A stretch of 64,000 nucleotides of DNA from Aegilops tauschii subsp. strangulata (lineage: Eukaryota; Streptophyta; Magnoliopsida; Poales; Poaceae): positions 195,890,788 through 195,954,787 of the forward strand of contig NC_053036.3 of NCBI RefSeq assembly GCF_002575655.3, written 5' to 3'. The translations under genes were made by a program, and so were the position numbers. Below the pieces are notes generated by a model. It was given only the letters and a program-made list of their open reading frames with translations, did no database searches and was not told the origin of the DNA. Of the stretch, positions 12,510-23,984 are shown in pieces; the stretch's first letter is position 1; each line of letters begins with the position of its first letter.

Positions 12510-13428
12510 TGATGTCTACTATGCAACCTTCTTCTTTTAGACGTTGTTGGGCCTCCAAGTGCATAGGTTTGTAGGACAGTAGCAAATTTCCCTCAAGTGG
12601 ATGACCTAAGGTTTATCAATCCGTGGGAGGCGTAGGATGACGACGGTCTCTCTCAAACAACCCTGCAACCAAATAACAAAGAGTCTCTTGTGTCCCCAAC
12701 ACACCCAATACAATGGTAAATTGTATAGGTGCACTAGTTCGGCGGAGAGATGGTGATATAAGTGCAATATGGATGATAGATATGAGTATTTGTAATCTCA
12801 AAATATAAAAACAGCAAGGTAACTAATGATAAAAGTGAGCACAAACGGTATTGCAATGCTAGGAAACAAGGCCTAGGGTTCATACTTTCACTAGTGCAAG
12901 TTCTCTCAACAATAATAACATAATTGGATCATATAAATATCCCTCAACATGCAACAAAGAGTCACTCCAAAGTAACTAATAGAGGAGAACAAACGAAGAG
13001 ATTATGGTAGGGTACGAAACCACCTCAAAGTTATTCTTTCGGATCGATCTATTCAAGAGTCCGTAGTAAAATAACACGAAGCTATTCTTTCCGTTCGATC
13101 TATCATAGAGTTCGTACTAGAATAACACCTTAAGACACAAATCAACCAAAACCCTAATGTCACCTAGATACTCCAATGTCACCTCAAGTATCCGTGGGTA
13201 TGATTATATGATATGCATCACACAATCTCAGATTCATCTATTCAACCAACACAAAGAACTTCAAAGAGTGCCCCAAAGTTTCTACCGGAGAGTCAAGACG
13301 AAAACGTGTGCCAACCCCTATGCATAAATTCACGAGCGGAACCCGCAAGTTGATCACCAAAACATACAACTGGATCACGTGAATATCCCATTGTCACCAC
13401 AGATAAACACGGCAAGATATACACCAAG
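12510..13428 (-). repeat. 3' LTR of Athila-like element 2, outer part
   Basis: Begins TGATGTCTACTATGCAACC on the plus strand. The same start (with TACTACGCAAC) is seen at 32322 in the 5' LTR remnant. Interrupted at 13428/13429 by the Tat LTR. With the part at 26970-27733 the LTR totals about 1.68 kb. Non-coding. Confidence 0.85.
13424..13428. repeat. Target-site duplication CCAAG, left
   Basis: Matches the five bases after the right LTR exactly. Removing the element and one copy restores an uninterrupted Athila-type LTR reading ACACCAAGTGTTCTC. Confidence 0.9.
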
Positions 13429-13965
13429 TGTCGTGGGTTTGTCACGGCAGATGTCCTAGCGAAAGGACTTAGTCGTGGAGCCATCGCAATGGGTTAGCTT
13501 AAAGGGGTTAAAAGGGACAAAGGACATGAGAGGTTTATACTGGTTCGGCCCCTTGCGGTGAAGGTAAAAGCCTACGTCCAGTTGTAGTGGTATTGCTGTG
13601 GTCTCGAGGATCAAGGAGCGGAATCGCTTTACCTAGATCTTGAGTTGTTGTCTCTCCCCCCTTGAACCGCCGCCGGGTCGTGCCTTTATATACACAGGTC
13701 GACGCCCGCCGGCTTACAGAGTCCCGATGCCGGTTTATACACATACCGGCTCGGTCTCTACCTTGTCATACCTTATAATACAAGTCATGAATTACATGGC
13801 GGTTTATAGCTACATGCCTTAATCTACCTTCGGGCCTTGGGCCTTCGAGTCTCTGTAGTAAACCGCTTTATTCCTTGTCTTCATGGGCTTTAAGTATAAA
13901 CAATCCATTATAGGGATAACCCGGCTTCCTTGGCCGGTTTACACCTAGTAGTAATATCCCCAACA
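13429..13965 (-). repeat. 3' LTR of the Tat element, 537 bp
   Basis: TG at 13429 and CA at 13964-13965. It contains a 50-bp block (13451-13500) absent from the other LTR. The polypurine tract (minus AATCTGGGGCCTAA) adjoins at 13966-13979. Confidence 0.9.
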
Positions 13966-14230
13966 TTAGGCCCCAGATTGATTTGAACTGGTTCATGTCA
14001 ATCTCCAAAACCTTGAGAAAATTTCTTCTTCCATGTCTTCGCATAAATCTTGTAAACTGCCATGACGTCACCATCCAGTATCATGATAAACCGTCATGAC
14101 GTCACCAGTTATTTAAAATGGTATATACTTCACCTTCATTAATGAGCCTCCGACAATCGAGGTGGCAACTGTCACATATCCAACCTTTAGGCTCCTCGAT
14201 CCTCGCGTCTGGCACTTATCCTTTCACCTT

Positions 14231-14238
14231 TATAAATA
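14231..14238 (+). promoter_or_regulatory. TATA box of the antisense gene in the Tat element
   Basis: TATAAATA in a C/T-rich context, 266 bp inside the 3' LTR and pointing inward. It is followed by a pyrimidine-rich leader typical of plant 5' ends. A donor GTAAGT at 14418 and acceptor TTTTTTTCAG ending at 14951 define a 534-bp intron in the leader, 13 bases before the ATG. Confidence 0.6.
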
Positions 14239-14964
14239 AGGCCGAGGGTTCTTTCCATTTCCCCCCTTGCCTCTTCGACTCTTCTTCTTCCTCGCGACGC
14301 CTTAGAGCCCGAACTCCGCCGCCGCCGTCGACCTTCGCGTCTGCACCAACCAAGGCCGCTGCATCAACCTGCTTTGACCAGAGAACTGCGACGCACCTCC
14401 GCTGTTCAGCAGCACCAGTAAGTATTCCTCTTCTCGAATGTCAAATCTTTATTAGGGTTTCCACTGTTTGTCGGTGTTCTTCACTGTCCGTCTTTTTCTT
14501 TCCTAGATCGCATAGTTTGATCCGAATCTGATAGCAAAGGTGAGCTATAGTAGTTTATCACCCCTTTTAAACCTCAGAAAGTACCCTTTCCTGCATAAGA
14601 TCCCATCCAAGCATATGTGTTCTTCCGCTGTCACGGCTTTAGGTTAAACTTATTTCCTCTTTTTAGAACTGTGGCAGATCTAAATTTATACCACCGATCT
14701 ATGAAATCTGTTTGCGCCATACTTAGTAATTTTGTAAATCTGTAGCCTCTATACCATTGTGGGCGGTTTATCCTTTGAACTTTGATAACTCATCATATAC
14801 CATTAGCCCTCTGTTAAACCGCCAACCTGCTTTAAATGCTCAAATCCAGTTTAGTACACCCAAATGCTTGAGATATCATCGTCTCCCATCATTGCGCCGG
14901 TTTGTAAGTTGTAACCATGAACTTTAGACTGGATATCGTTCTTTTTTTCAGCTTGTCACCAAAA

Positions 14965-17900
14965 ATGGCCAAACAATTCTATTCCTGTAATTGGGTTCCT
15001 TCCCGGGTTACGGAAGCGTAGCTGGCTAGTTGTGTTGCAACGAGCGCTTTAGCAAATAAAGACACTATCCATTGGCGAGTCCCCGGTCCAGAATTTCCTC
15101 CTGAACCCCAAGACGGAGAAGTTATTGTATTTGCTGATCACCTGAGCCGAGGTTTCACTCCTCTCGGATCAAAATTCTTCCGTGACGTGCTCGCCGACTT
15201 TCAAATCCATCCCCAAGATCTCAGCCCAAACTCCATATCCAATATTTGTGACTGGCAAGTATTCTATGAAGTGTACCCGCAAGAGGAACCTACTGTTGAT
15301 CTGTTCTGGGATTTCTTTTATCTAAACCGCCGTACTGATTTTACGGATGCCCCCAATACTGTATTAGGCGGGGTTTCAATTCAGAAGAGGAGAGATGTTG
15401 ATTTCCCTCATGCCAAGCTTCATAGTCATCCTAAGGACTGGAATCAGACTTGGTTCTACTTCCGCAACACAGCCCCCGCCAATGAAAATCCTTTGCCAGG
15501 TTACCGTCCACACCGGCTTACCCAAGCTCATCCCTTTACTCAACGGTTGACCGCCCAAGAGCGAGCAAAATATGCCCCTCAACTGGCAAAGCTCAGAGCC
15601 TTTGTTGCAAATGGGCTGACAGGCGTGGATCTTGTCTGATGCTGGGTTTCATGGAGCATTTTACCTTTAAGCCGGCGGCCCGGTTTAATGTGTGAATACA
15701 CAGGGGATTTGAAAGACCCGCAGCGCCATATTGACATCCAGCTGACTGATGATGAAGTCACCGAAGCTGTTAAAAAGATGCTTAATGAGCCAATTGATGT
15801 ATGCAGCAAAACCGGGCTTAGTCCTTTCTACGCTGCCAATAAACCGCCAAAGGTATAATCTACCATATTTCTGCCTTTATCCATCCTTTGATAATTTTCT
15901 CCTTTAATGACTTACTACTTGTCTGTGCAGGCCGATGATCCATTCTGGAAGAAAAAATCACAAGATAAACCAGTAAAGAATCCTCGGCTTAAGACCAAGG
16001 CTTCAAAAAAGCCTATGAAAAGAAGGAACGTTGAACCGTCCGAGCCCATTATTGATGATGCTCTGGATAATCCGGATTCAGAGGTAGAACTTGACTCTCT
16101 CGGTTCATTTTTTATACACCTTATTGACAATGATCATTATCAGGATGAAGCGGAAGCCAACCATGCTCATGAGGTAATTATTCTTTCTTCTGATTCTGAT
16201 CCTGCGCCAGTACCAAGAATCCGTCGAGCCATTCGGAAAGTAAAATTTTCATGCCCTCTTTCTTATTTGGACCCGTACTTTCTTTTAAAGACGCAGCAGC
16301 ATGAAGCTCGCCGCACAACTCGACATAGCGGCCAAGTGGTGACCTCCTCCGGTTTACCAAATTTGCCGGTTCGCAAACGCCGCCAAGAGGTTGCTTATAC
16401 TCCTGACACCCTTTACCCCAAAAGCGGGTTACATCCGATATCCTCTTAATCTGTCTAACTCAAATTATCAGGGAACTTCCCATTCATCTTCTGGTGAGTC
16501 ATCAGCGACACAACTTCCTCCTCTAAAAACCGTCCCTGGGTAAGCATAACAAACTTTTAACTTTTCGGTCTTGTACTATACTGTCATATTGATCTTCATG
16601 TCTGCTTTTTTTTCAGTGCCAAAGCCAGACCAAGCAAGAAGGCTAGATTGAATAGGCCAACCGACCATGAACCAGCTACTGAGCCAGAGAAAACCCCAGA
16701 GGCTATTGACCCGGAGGCTAACACTGTTATTGATAATCCGGAACCTCAAGCAACCGACCCGATTGTTGAACCGGTAGAAAATAATCCAACAAGCCAGTCA
16801 GCTGATCTACCAAGTCCGACTGTTGATCCGCCGAGTCCGGCTAAAGCATCCGATAAACCGCCAAGCCGTGTCAAGACTACGGACGATGATGTTGCCGTAA
16901 CTGGCCTTGGTTTCAGCTCCCCTGGTCGTCCCGTCGCTTTATCAAAGCATAGCGCCAAAGAAGAAATTTCTGCTATGGACAAAGGGAAATGGAAATCCGA
17001 GTTATCCAACTATACCAACCTCAGCGTTCAAGAGCTTCATTCTGGTTTTTTAAACCGCCTGTATACAAGCCGCGACTTTGAAGCCGGTTTAGTAGGCCTG
17101 ATGAAGGAGCGGCATGAGGTAAATGTCACTTTCCCTTTGCATAAATATCCCAATAGTCCTTTTGTTAGAGCTGGTCTAACGTATCAACTCCAGTAGCCCC
17201 CAAGGGCCGGTTCATAACATTGGTTTGAACCGGGTCTTGAATCGATATTTGCATTTTGCTAGTGTAGCCCCCATGAACCAGCTTATATCTTTTTTAGAAT
17301 GATACATCCTATTAATCTCACCACTTATAATGATGACAATCCATCTGAATCTGAATGAATACGCATTAGCCCCCAAGTGTCAAGTAGATAACTTGTTATG
17401 TGCTTGAGACTTTAAATTGATAGCTGATAAGAAGCAATCCGCATTAGCCCCCAAGTGCCAAGTAGATAACTTGTTATGTGGTTGGGACTTCAATGTTGTA
17501 ATGCTAACTTATTATCTATATTTTACAGGCTGAGTTGTCCAAAAAAGACTCCCAAATCACTGATCTCCAAGGAAACATCAAGTCTCAGATTGACGAAACT
17601 TGTAAAGTTAAGAGCGAGCCGACCACCGCTTTAACAACCATGGAGCAGCTGAAGGAATTCTTCAAAGGCGAACGGGCGGATTGGGAAACCGAAAAAGCCA
17701 CCTTGTTAAAGCGGGCAGAAGATGCGGAAAACGCCCTTAAACCGGCCACAGAAGAGCTGAGCAGCCTAAAGTGGCAGATTGATGCCATGACCTCTGCCAT
17801 CTTTGGTAACAATCTCTTCACCAATATGTAAGAACACTAGTTATAAAAACTTCCGGTTTAATAATAATTTGATCCTTTGCAGGTAGCCGTGTTACCCATC

Positions 17901-18538
17901 TTGGCGCAGATATGCGCAAAAAATTGAAGGCCGTCTATACTTTGGTCGAGCAACTTTATACCGGTGCGCAGCGGGCCATCTACACAGCTTCCAATAACCA
18001 TCCGCCCCCGTCGCTAATCAAGGAAACACTGGAAAAATTGTCTATGATGCCTGCCCGGATTGTGGAATTGAAGAAATCTGCTACTAGGTCCGGGGCCCTT
18101 ACTGCACTGACGCGCGCCAAGGCCTGGATCTCTGACCTTGATCCGGAAGACGTTGGAAATGGTTACCCAAGCCAAAAAGAGGACGGTTCAGAATTCAGCA
18201 ATGATGATCTCCGGGCTATCACAAGAGAGATGCGACCACTGGCAAGTAAGTTGGCTGAAGATACTAACTTGTCAATTTATCAGAATGTATATGATGCCAG
18301 CGACAAGTGAATAAGTGCTCCAACTTATGACGTGGAAAATTTGATCCCGCCGATCCGTAAGCACACTTACACTCCTGACATTGAACCATCTGATCTTATA
18401 CACGACGAAGCTGTCTTTCAAGCCTTAATAGGAATTGATTGGACAACTATTGACTTCCAGCCACTGGGTGGAGAGAAGGAGGATGAACCGACGCAGGAAG
18501 ATCCGCAACCTTCACATCAACCTGAGGCAGAACCATAA
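14965..18538 (+). pseudogene. Spliced antisense gene of the Tat element (gypsy-type putative transposase / 'gene 23'-like), interrupted
   Basis: Proposed coding exons: 14965-15852, 15931-16389, 16472-16539, 16617 to about 17192, 17529-17805 and 17883-18538. Most junctions have GT..AG ends in matching phase (for example AAAG|GTATAA with TGTGCAG|GCC, and TTTG|GTAAC with TTGCAG|GTAGCC). Exon 1 holds VFYEVYPQEEPTVDLFWDFF and HSHPKDWNQTWFYF, which I recognise from the plant protein family annotated 'transposase (putative), gypsy type' (Pfam PF04195) found antisense in Tat elements such as Grande. Middle exons are basic, then Pro/acid rich; exons 5-6 are coiled-coil like. In-frame stops at 15019 (TAG), 15637 (TGA) and 18308 (TGA), and no phase-compatible donor for exon 4, show decay. 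True function unknown; no transposase activity is established for the family to my knowledge. Confidence 0.65.
17245..17480 (+). repeat. Direct repeats in an intron of the antisense gene
   Basis: A segment starting ATTAGCCCCCAAGTG and continuing AAGTAGATAACTTGTTATGT occurs at about 17367 and 17445, 78 bp apart. A shorter TAGCCCCCATG relative lies near 17266. The AGCCCCCAAGTG core reappears in the tandem repeats near 19.6 kb. Confidence 0.75.
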
Positions 18539-19946
18539 TCCGGAAGCCGGTTTAACTTGTGCACATTGTCATCCTTGTGAAAAACAATCATTCTTTTGGG
18601 CAGTCGAAACGCCTTGTAATAGGCTAGTTTGAACAGCTGTTCTGACATGCCATCGTGCATACTTGTTGCATACAATATTGTTAATCCATCATGCTATATT
18701 TTCTTATGATCTTTATTGGTTTTATACAACCCTGTTTCTGCATAAACCAAAGTGAAAACTGTCCTGGCGGTTTACCGCCGGACGGGTCATAATGCCCAAT
18801 ATATAGCCAAGGTTGATAACCATAGCTTTAAATAATGAAATATGAAACATATCATACCTGTGATACTGAATCACTTTGTTGGTTTACCTCCATTCTTGTA
18901 ATAAGGGTGACGACCCAAATACTGAGTATTGATAACTCAAACCATGCTATGCTGGTATATAATAAGTGATGCCGGGTTATGATAAATACCGGATGATCAT
19001 CCTGGCAACTTATAGTTAACTCCAGGCCGGGTTAAATAAACACCGGTTTATACGGATGACTTATAAGCAGGCCAGGCCATTAGACGCCGGTTTAGCTCAA
19101 AACTTTAACAAGGGAGAAAAACTGACCAATAAAAACCAGAGAAAAAATTTGTAGTCGAGGCTTTTCAAGGGCTGCCAGGCCCAAATGCGAGGCTTTTCAT
19201 GGGCTGCAAGGCCACTGAGTTAAACCGTTTTACAAAGCCTTTTAAGATGGTCCTCAATCTTTAACCAATTGCCGGTCTATCATTGACAAGTTCAGGGTCA
19301 TATGCGATTGACTTGTCAAGTTGGCGGGTCATACCAGGCTTACCTGGGTTGAGTGACTTACTTAATGAAGGCAGGTTACCCCGGGGTTTTAGGTGTATAC
19401 ACCATGCTTCCAAGCCATGGCTTGGTAGCCTATTGCAAGTGTAGATTTCTTTGTTCATTGCGATAGCAAAGAATCCCCAAGCAACATTTTGAGCTGTGCT
19501 CAACGGGTGCCTATGTTTGAGTTGTTCTTGACAACACTCTTTGGCCCCTAAGTAATGGCATTGCGCCAGCCAAAAGGTGTAGCTATGGTTGAACACAACC
19601 AAGCCCCCAAGTGACTTACTGTCCTGGCTTTTGAGCCAGCCAAGAGGTGTAGCTATGGTTCAAATATGACCCAGCCCCCAAGTGACTTACTGTCGTGGCT
19701 TTTGAGCCAGGCAAGAGGTGTAGCTATGGTTCAAATATGACCAAGCCCCCAAGTGACTTATACTGATATATAGCTGTAGAAGCTGAATCAAAGGGTAAAC
19801 CGGATGTCGCTTTCCAGACACAAACCTCCGTGTAACCACTCATGATATGAGAACAGCAGATACCCCGCTTTAGCTGGGGCTCCAGTTTATTATATTGATC
19901 ATAATATATACATCATCAAAATATGTACATGATATGAGCCTATGGC
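18539..19946. other. Non-coding spacer between the antisense gene and the end of pol
   Basis: 1.4 kb rich in CCGGTTTA-like motifs. No credible coding frame. It holds two copies of GAGGCTTTTCA(A/T)GGGCTGC near 19157 and 19191 and the 71-bp tandem repeat listed separately. The two convergent transcripts (pol on minus, antisense gene on plus) would both terminate here. Confidence 0.6.
19541..19762. repeat. 71-bp tandem repeat, about three copies
   Basis: AGCCCCCAAGTGACTTA recurs at 19602, 19673 and 19744, exactly 71 bp apart. Each unit contains GAGGTGTAGCTATGGTT. A more degenerate copy precedes at 19541-19601. Confidence 0.85.
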
Positions 19947-20144
19947 TCAGGTGTAGTAAGGCCGTAGATGAGCTATGTTCCACGGCCGGATCGTCTCCTC
20001 CTCTGACTTGAGTGAGTCTTTATGCTCTCGGACATCAATGAGGTAATATGATCCGTTGTTCAGATTCTTGCTGACCACAAAGGGCCCTTCCCAAGGTGGG
20101 GATAACTTGTGCATATCGGTCTGATCTTGGATAAGCCGGAGCAC
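19947..20144 (-). pseudogene. pol: C-terminal end of the Tat integrase/pol
   Basis: 65 codons ending at the pol stop. WEGPFVVSKNLNNGSYYLID and the closing RPWNIAHLRPYYT are the usual last residues of Tat-type polyproteins (the SH3-like integrase C-terminal domain). The frame between here and 20335 is broken. Confidence 0.75.
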
Positions 20145-20334
20145 TAGGTCGCCTTCTTGAAAAGCTCTGGTTTTAACCCGGCGACTGTGATAACGCCGCA
20201 GGTCTTGCTAATAAATCGCCGAGCGAGCCGCCGCTACGTTCCGTTTCTCATCCAACAGGTCCAACGCATCCTGGCGTGCTTTTTCATTATCTGCTTCAAC
20301 ATAAGCTGCCACTCGTGGTCAGTCATGACGAATA

Positions 20335-21325
20335 TCACTTGGAAGGACAGCTTCCGTCCATAAACCAGAAGAAGGGTGTATAACCCGTAGATCTATTGGG
20401 GGTGGTGTTAATGCTCCATAAAACGGAAGGCAACTCTTCAACCCAACAACCCGGCATCCTCTGCAAAGGAACCATAAGTCGGGGCTTGACCCCCTTCAAG
20501 ATTTCCTGATTAGCTCTCTCCGCTTGACCATTAGACTGTGGGTGGGCTACTGAAGATACATCAAGCCGGATGTGCTCTCTTTGACAGAACTCCTCCATAG
20601 TACCCTTGGAAAGATTCGTGCCATTGTTGTTATAATGCTGTGTGGAAAACCAAAACGGAATATCACTTTCTTCATAAATTGAACCGCCGTGGCTGCATCA
20701 CACTTGCTAACTGGCTCTGCCTCCACCCACTTGGTAAATTTATCAACCGCCACCAAGAGGTGGGTCTTCTTATCTTTAGACCTCTTAAAGGGTCCAACCA
20801 TATCAAGCCCCCAGGTTGCAAACGGCCAGGTAATTGGAATCATCCTCAGCTCCTGAGCCGGAACACGAGCCCGGCGTGCAAACTTCTGACAGCCATCGCA
20901 CCTTTTTACCAAGTCCTCAGCATCAGCATGAGTCGTCAGCCAATAGAAACCATGACGAAAAGCTTTACCCACCAGGGACTTTGAACCGGCATGATGACCA
21001 CAATCACCTTCATGAATTTCGCGTAAAATTTTAGGCCTTCTTCAGGAGAAACACAACGTTGAAAAGCCCCTGAGACACTGCAATGATGTAGCTCGCCATT
21101 GACAATAGTCATGGACTTGGAACGCCGGATTATCTGCCTGGCCAGAACTTCATCCTCTGGTAAGTCACCCCGGTTCATATACGCCAAATATGGGATTGTC
21201 CAATCCGGGGTGACATGAAGCGCCGCCACCAACTCAGCCTCCGGATCAGGAATAGCTAAGTCCTCCTCCGTGGGTAGCTTGACCGACGGGTTATGCGAAA
21301 CATCAAGAAAAACATTGGGCGGCAC
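20335..21325 (-). pseudogene. pol: Integrase region of Tat pol, frameshifted
   Basis: Three overlapping minus frames. 21325-20936 covers the segment before the zinc domain. 20972-20547 contains the CDGCQKFAR half of the HHCC finger and the catalytic core start WGLDMVGPF with its first Asp, then DKFTKWVEAEP. In that frame the part expected to hold the second catalytic Asp is replaced by out-of-register sequence. 20598-20335 resumes with SVAHPQSNGQAERANQEI, carrying the catalytic Glu. Integrase would join element DNA to the chromosome; this copy is broken in at least two places. Confidence 0.8.
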
Positions 21326-21334
21326 CGGTTTATG

Positions 21335-22237
21335 CTAGGAGCCCAACCGGCTTAAGGCGTCCGCCGCTTCATTCTTTCGCCGGTCCACATGATCAACCTG
21401 ATAACCCTTGAAATGACCTGCAACAATATCCACCTCTCGATGATATGCTGCCATGAGGGGGTCCTTGGAATCGCAAGTACCAGAAACTTGTGGAGCCACG
21501 AGGTCCGAGTCACCAAAACATTTAACCCGTCTCAGATTCATCTCCTTAGCCATCCGAAGACCATGGAGCAGAGCCTCGTTCTTAGCTGCATTATTAGTAG
21601 AAGGAAACATCAAGCGGAGAACATAACAAAATTTGTCACCTCGAGGGGAAGTAAGAACCATTCCAGCCCCCGAGCCCTCCAATTGCCTGGATCCATCGAA
21701 ATGAATTGTCCAGTATGTGTTATCCGGTCTATCCTCCGGCACCTGCAACTCTGTCCAGTCATTGATGAAATCCACGAGTGCTTGAGACTTGATGGCCGTG
21801 CGAGGCATATATTTTAATCTGTGAGGCCCAAGCTCAATAGCCCACTTAGCAACCCGGCCAGTCGCTTCTCTGTTTTGGATGATAACTCCCAAAGGAGAAG
21901 AACTGACCACAGTAATGGGATAGCCCTGAAAGTATTGCTTCAGCTTCCGGCTCGCCATAAAAACCCCATATACAAGCTTCTGCCAATGTGGATATTTATG
22001 TTTTGACTCAATGAGCACCTCACTGATATAATAAACCGGCCGTTGAACCGGATACTCCTTTCCTGCCTCCTTGCGCTCCACCACAATAGCCACACTGACA
22101 GCCCGAGCATTAGCAGCCACATATAACAACAATGGTTCCTTGTCAGTGGGAGCAGCAAGAACAGGTGGTTCGGCAAGCTGCCGCTTTAGAGCCTCAAACG
22201 CTTCATTAGCCGCATCACTCCAGACAAAGTTGTCCAT
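21335..22237 (-). pseudogene. pol: RT-linked RNase H plus second RNase H of Tat pol
   Basis: 300 codons open. Residues from FVWSDAANEAFEALKRQL onward are the reverse-transcriptase connection and the usual gypsy RNase H, with RPVYYISEVL. After residue 180 a second module begins at WTIHFDGSRQLEGSGAG with STNNAAKNEALLHGLRMA and FGDSDLV, ending ADALSRLGS. This is the additional RNase H described for the Tat lineage. In its first motif the catalytic DGS is kept, and the later Glu and Asp are visible. RNase H removes the RNA template during reverse transcription. The frame is separated from RT by stops at 22238-22323. Confidence 0.85.
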
Positions 22238-22323
22238 TTTCTTAGCATTTGATATAAAGGGATGGCCTTCTCCCCGAGACGACTTATAAACCGGCTCAAT
22301 GCTACAATCCGGCCTACCAGTCG

Positions 22324-22908
22324 CTAAACATCATTGACGCACTTCGGTTTAGCCAGTGAAGTAATAGCCTTGATCTTCTCCGGATTAGCTTCAATGCCCC
22401 TGTTAGACACCAGAAAACCCAAAAGCTTGCCTGCTGGCACACCAAAAACACACTTGGCTGGGTTGAGCATCATCTTATAAACCCGGAGGTTACCAGAGGT
22501 CTCCTTTAAGTCATCTATTAATGTTTCCTCCTTCCTAGACTTCACCACAATATCATCCACATAAGCATTAACGTTGCGCCCAATCTGGTTATGAAGACAA
22601 TTCTGAACACAACGCTGATAAGTTGCCTGGGCACTCTTGAGCCCAAAGGGCATAGACACATAGCAGAAGGCTCCAAAGGGAGTTATAAAAGATGTCTTCT
22701 CCTGGTCCTTAACTGCCATCTTAATCTGATGATAACCTGAATAAGCATCCAGAAAACTCAAACGCTCACAACCCGCCGTAGCATCAATGATTTGATCGAT
22801 ACGGGGGAGGGCAAAAGGATCAGCCGGACATGCTTTGTTCAAATCCGTGTAATCCACACACATACGCCAGGTGCCATTCTTCTTAAGCACCAGCACCGGA
22901 TTAGCCAA
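22324..22908 (-). pseudogene. pol: Reverse transcriptase domain of Tat pol
   Basis: 194 open codons with the gypsy RT blocks in order: LVLKKNGTWRMCVDYTDLNK, LPRIDQIID, LSFLDAYSGYHQI, SFITPFGAFCYVSMPFGLK, the active-site YVDDIVVKS and GFLVSNRGIE. A stop (TAG at about 22947-22949) lies just upstream where pol should be continuous, so the domain is complete but disconnected. Confidence 0.9.
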
Positions 22909-22958
22909 CCACTCCGGATGAAAAACTTCAATAATGAACCCTGCTGCCTAGAGCCGGG

Positions 22959-23774
22959 CTACCTCCTCACCAATAGCCTTGCGCCTCTCTTCATTGAACC
23001 AGCGAAGGAATTGTCGGACCGGTTTAAACTTATGATCAATATTAAGGGTGTGCTCAGCGAGTTCCCTCGGTACACCTGGCATGTCAGAAGGCTTCCATGC
23101 AAAGATATCCCGATTCTCACGGATGAACTCGATGAGCGCGCTTTCCTATTTTGGATCCAGATTTGCACTGATGATGAACTGTTTGGATGAATCGCCGGGC
23201 ACAAAATCAACCATCTTAGTCTCATCAGCCGATTTAAATTCAAGGCCGGATCATGCTCCGTGGTTGGCTTCTTCAAAGAAGTCATGTCCGCAACGTTGTC
23301 CTTATAGAACTTCAACTCCTCTGTTGCACAAACCGACTCAGCATAGGCCGCATCACCTTCCTCACACTCCAAAGTGATCTTGCGGCTTCCATGTACTGTG
23401 ATAGTCCCTTTATGACCCGGCATCTTGAGCTGCAGATAAACATAACAGGGTCGTGCCATGAACTTAGCATAAGCCGGCCGTCCAAACAGGGCATGATACG
23501 GGCTTTGAATTTTCACCACTTTGAAAGTCAATGTCTCTGATCTTGAGTCATACTCATCTCCAAAAGTGACTTCTAGAGATATCTTACCAACCGGATAAGC
23601 TGATTTGCCAGGTACCACACCATGGAAAACAGTGTTCGACGGTTTAAGATTCTTATCTGTCAACCCCATACGACGGAAGGTGTCATAATATAAGATGTTG
23701 ATACTGCTGCCTCCATCCATGAGCACCTTAGTGAACTTATAACCTCCAACCTGAGGCGCCACCACCAACGCCAA
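22959..23774 (-). pseudogene. pol: Aspartic protease region of Tat pol
   Basis: The open frame contains VLMDGGSSINILYYD, the retropepsin active site in its Tat form (DGGSS), and later HALFGRPAYAKFMA, the flap-distal conserved block, followed by LQLKMPGHKGTITVHG. The protease would cleave the polyprotein. The last third of the frame drifts out of register before reaching RT. Confidence 0.85.
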
Positions 23775-23984
23775 ATGACCCGGATTGTCAACCCGGGGCG
23801 GGTGATCCTCTCGGCTCCAGATAATAGGCTGCTCAGACCATCACAGATAACAAGGTACTGCCGGTTCAACCGAGTTCACCGCTCATTTATGAAGCTTCTG
23901 ATCGCGTTTGCATAAGCTGGTGGTGAAAACGTGGTACTGTCCACTATTCAACTGCTTTGGATGACTCTGATATCCTGACTGCTG

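Noticed and set aside
19261..19602. 113-codon minus frame in the Tat spacer
   Set aside because: Lies in non-coding, repeat-bearing sequence; no gag-pol or other domain.
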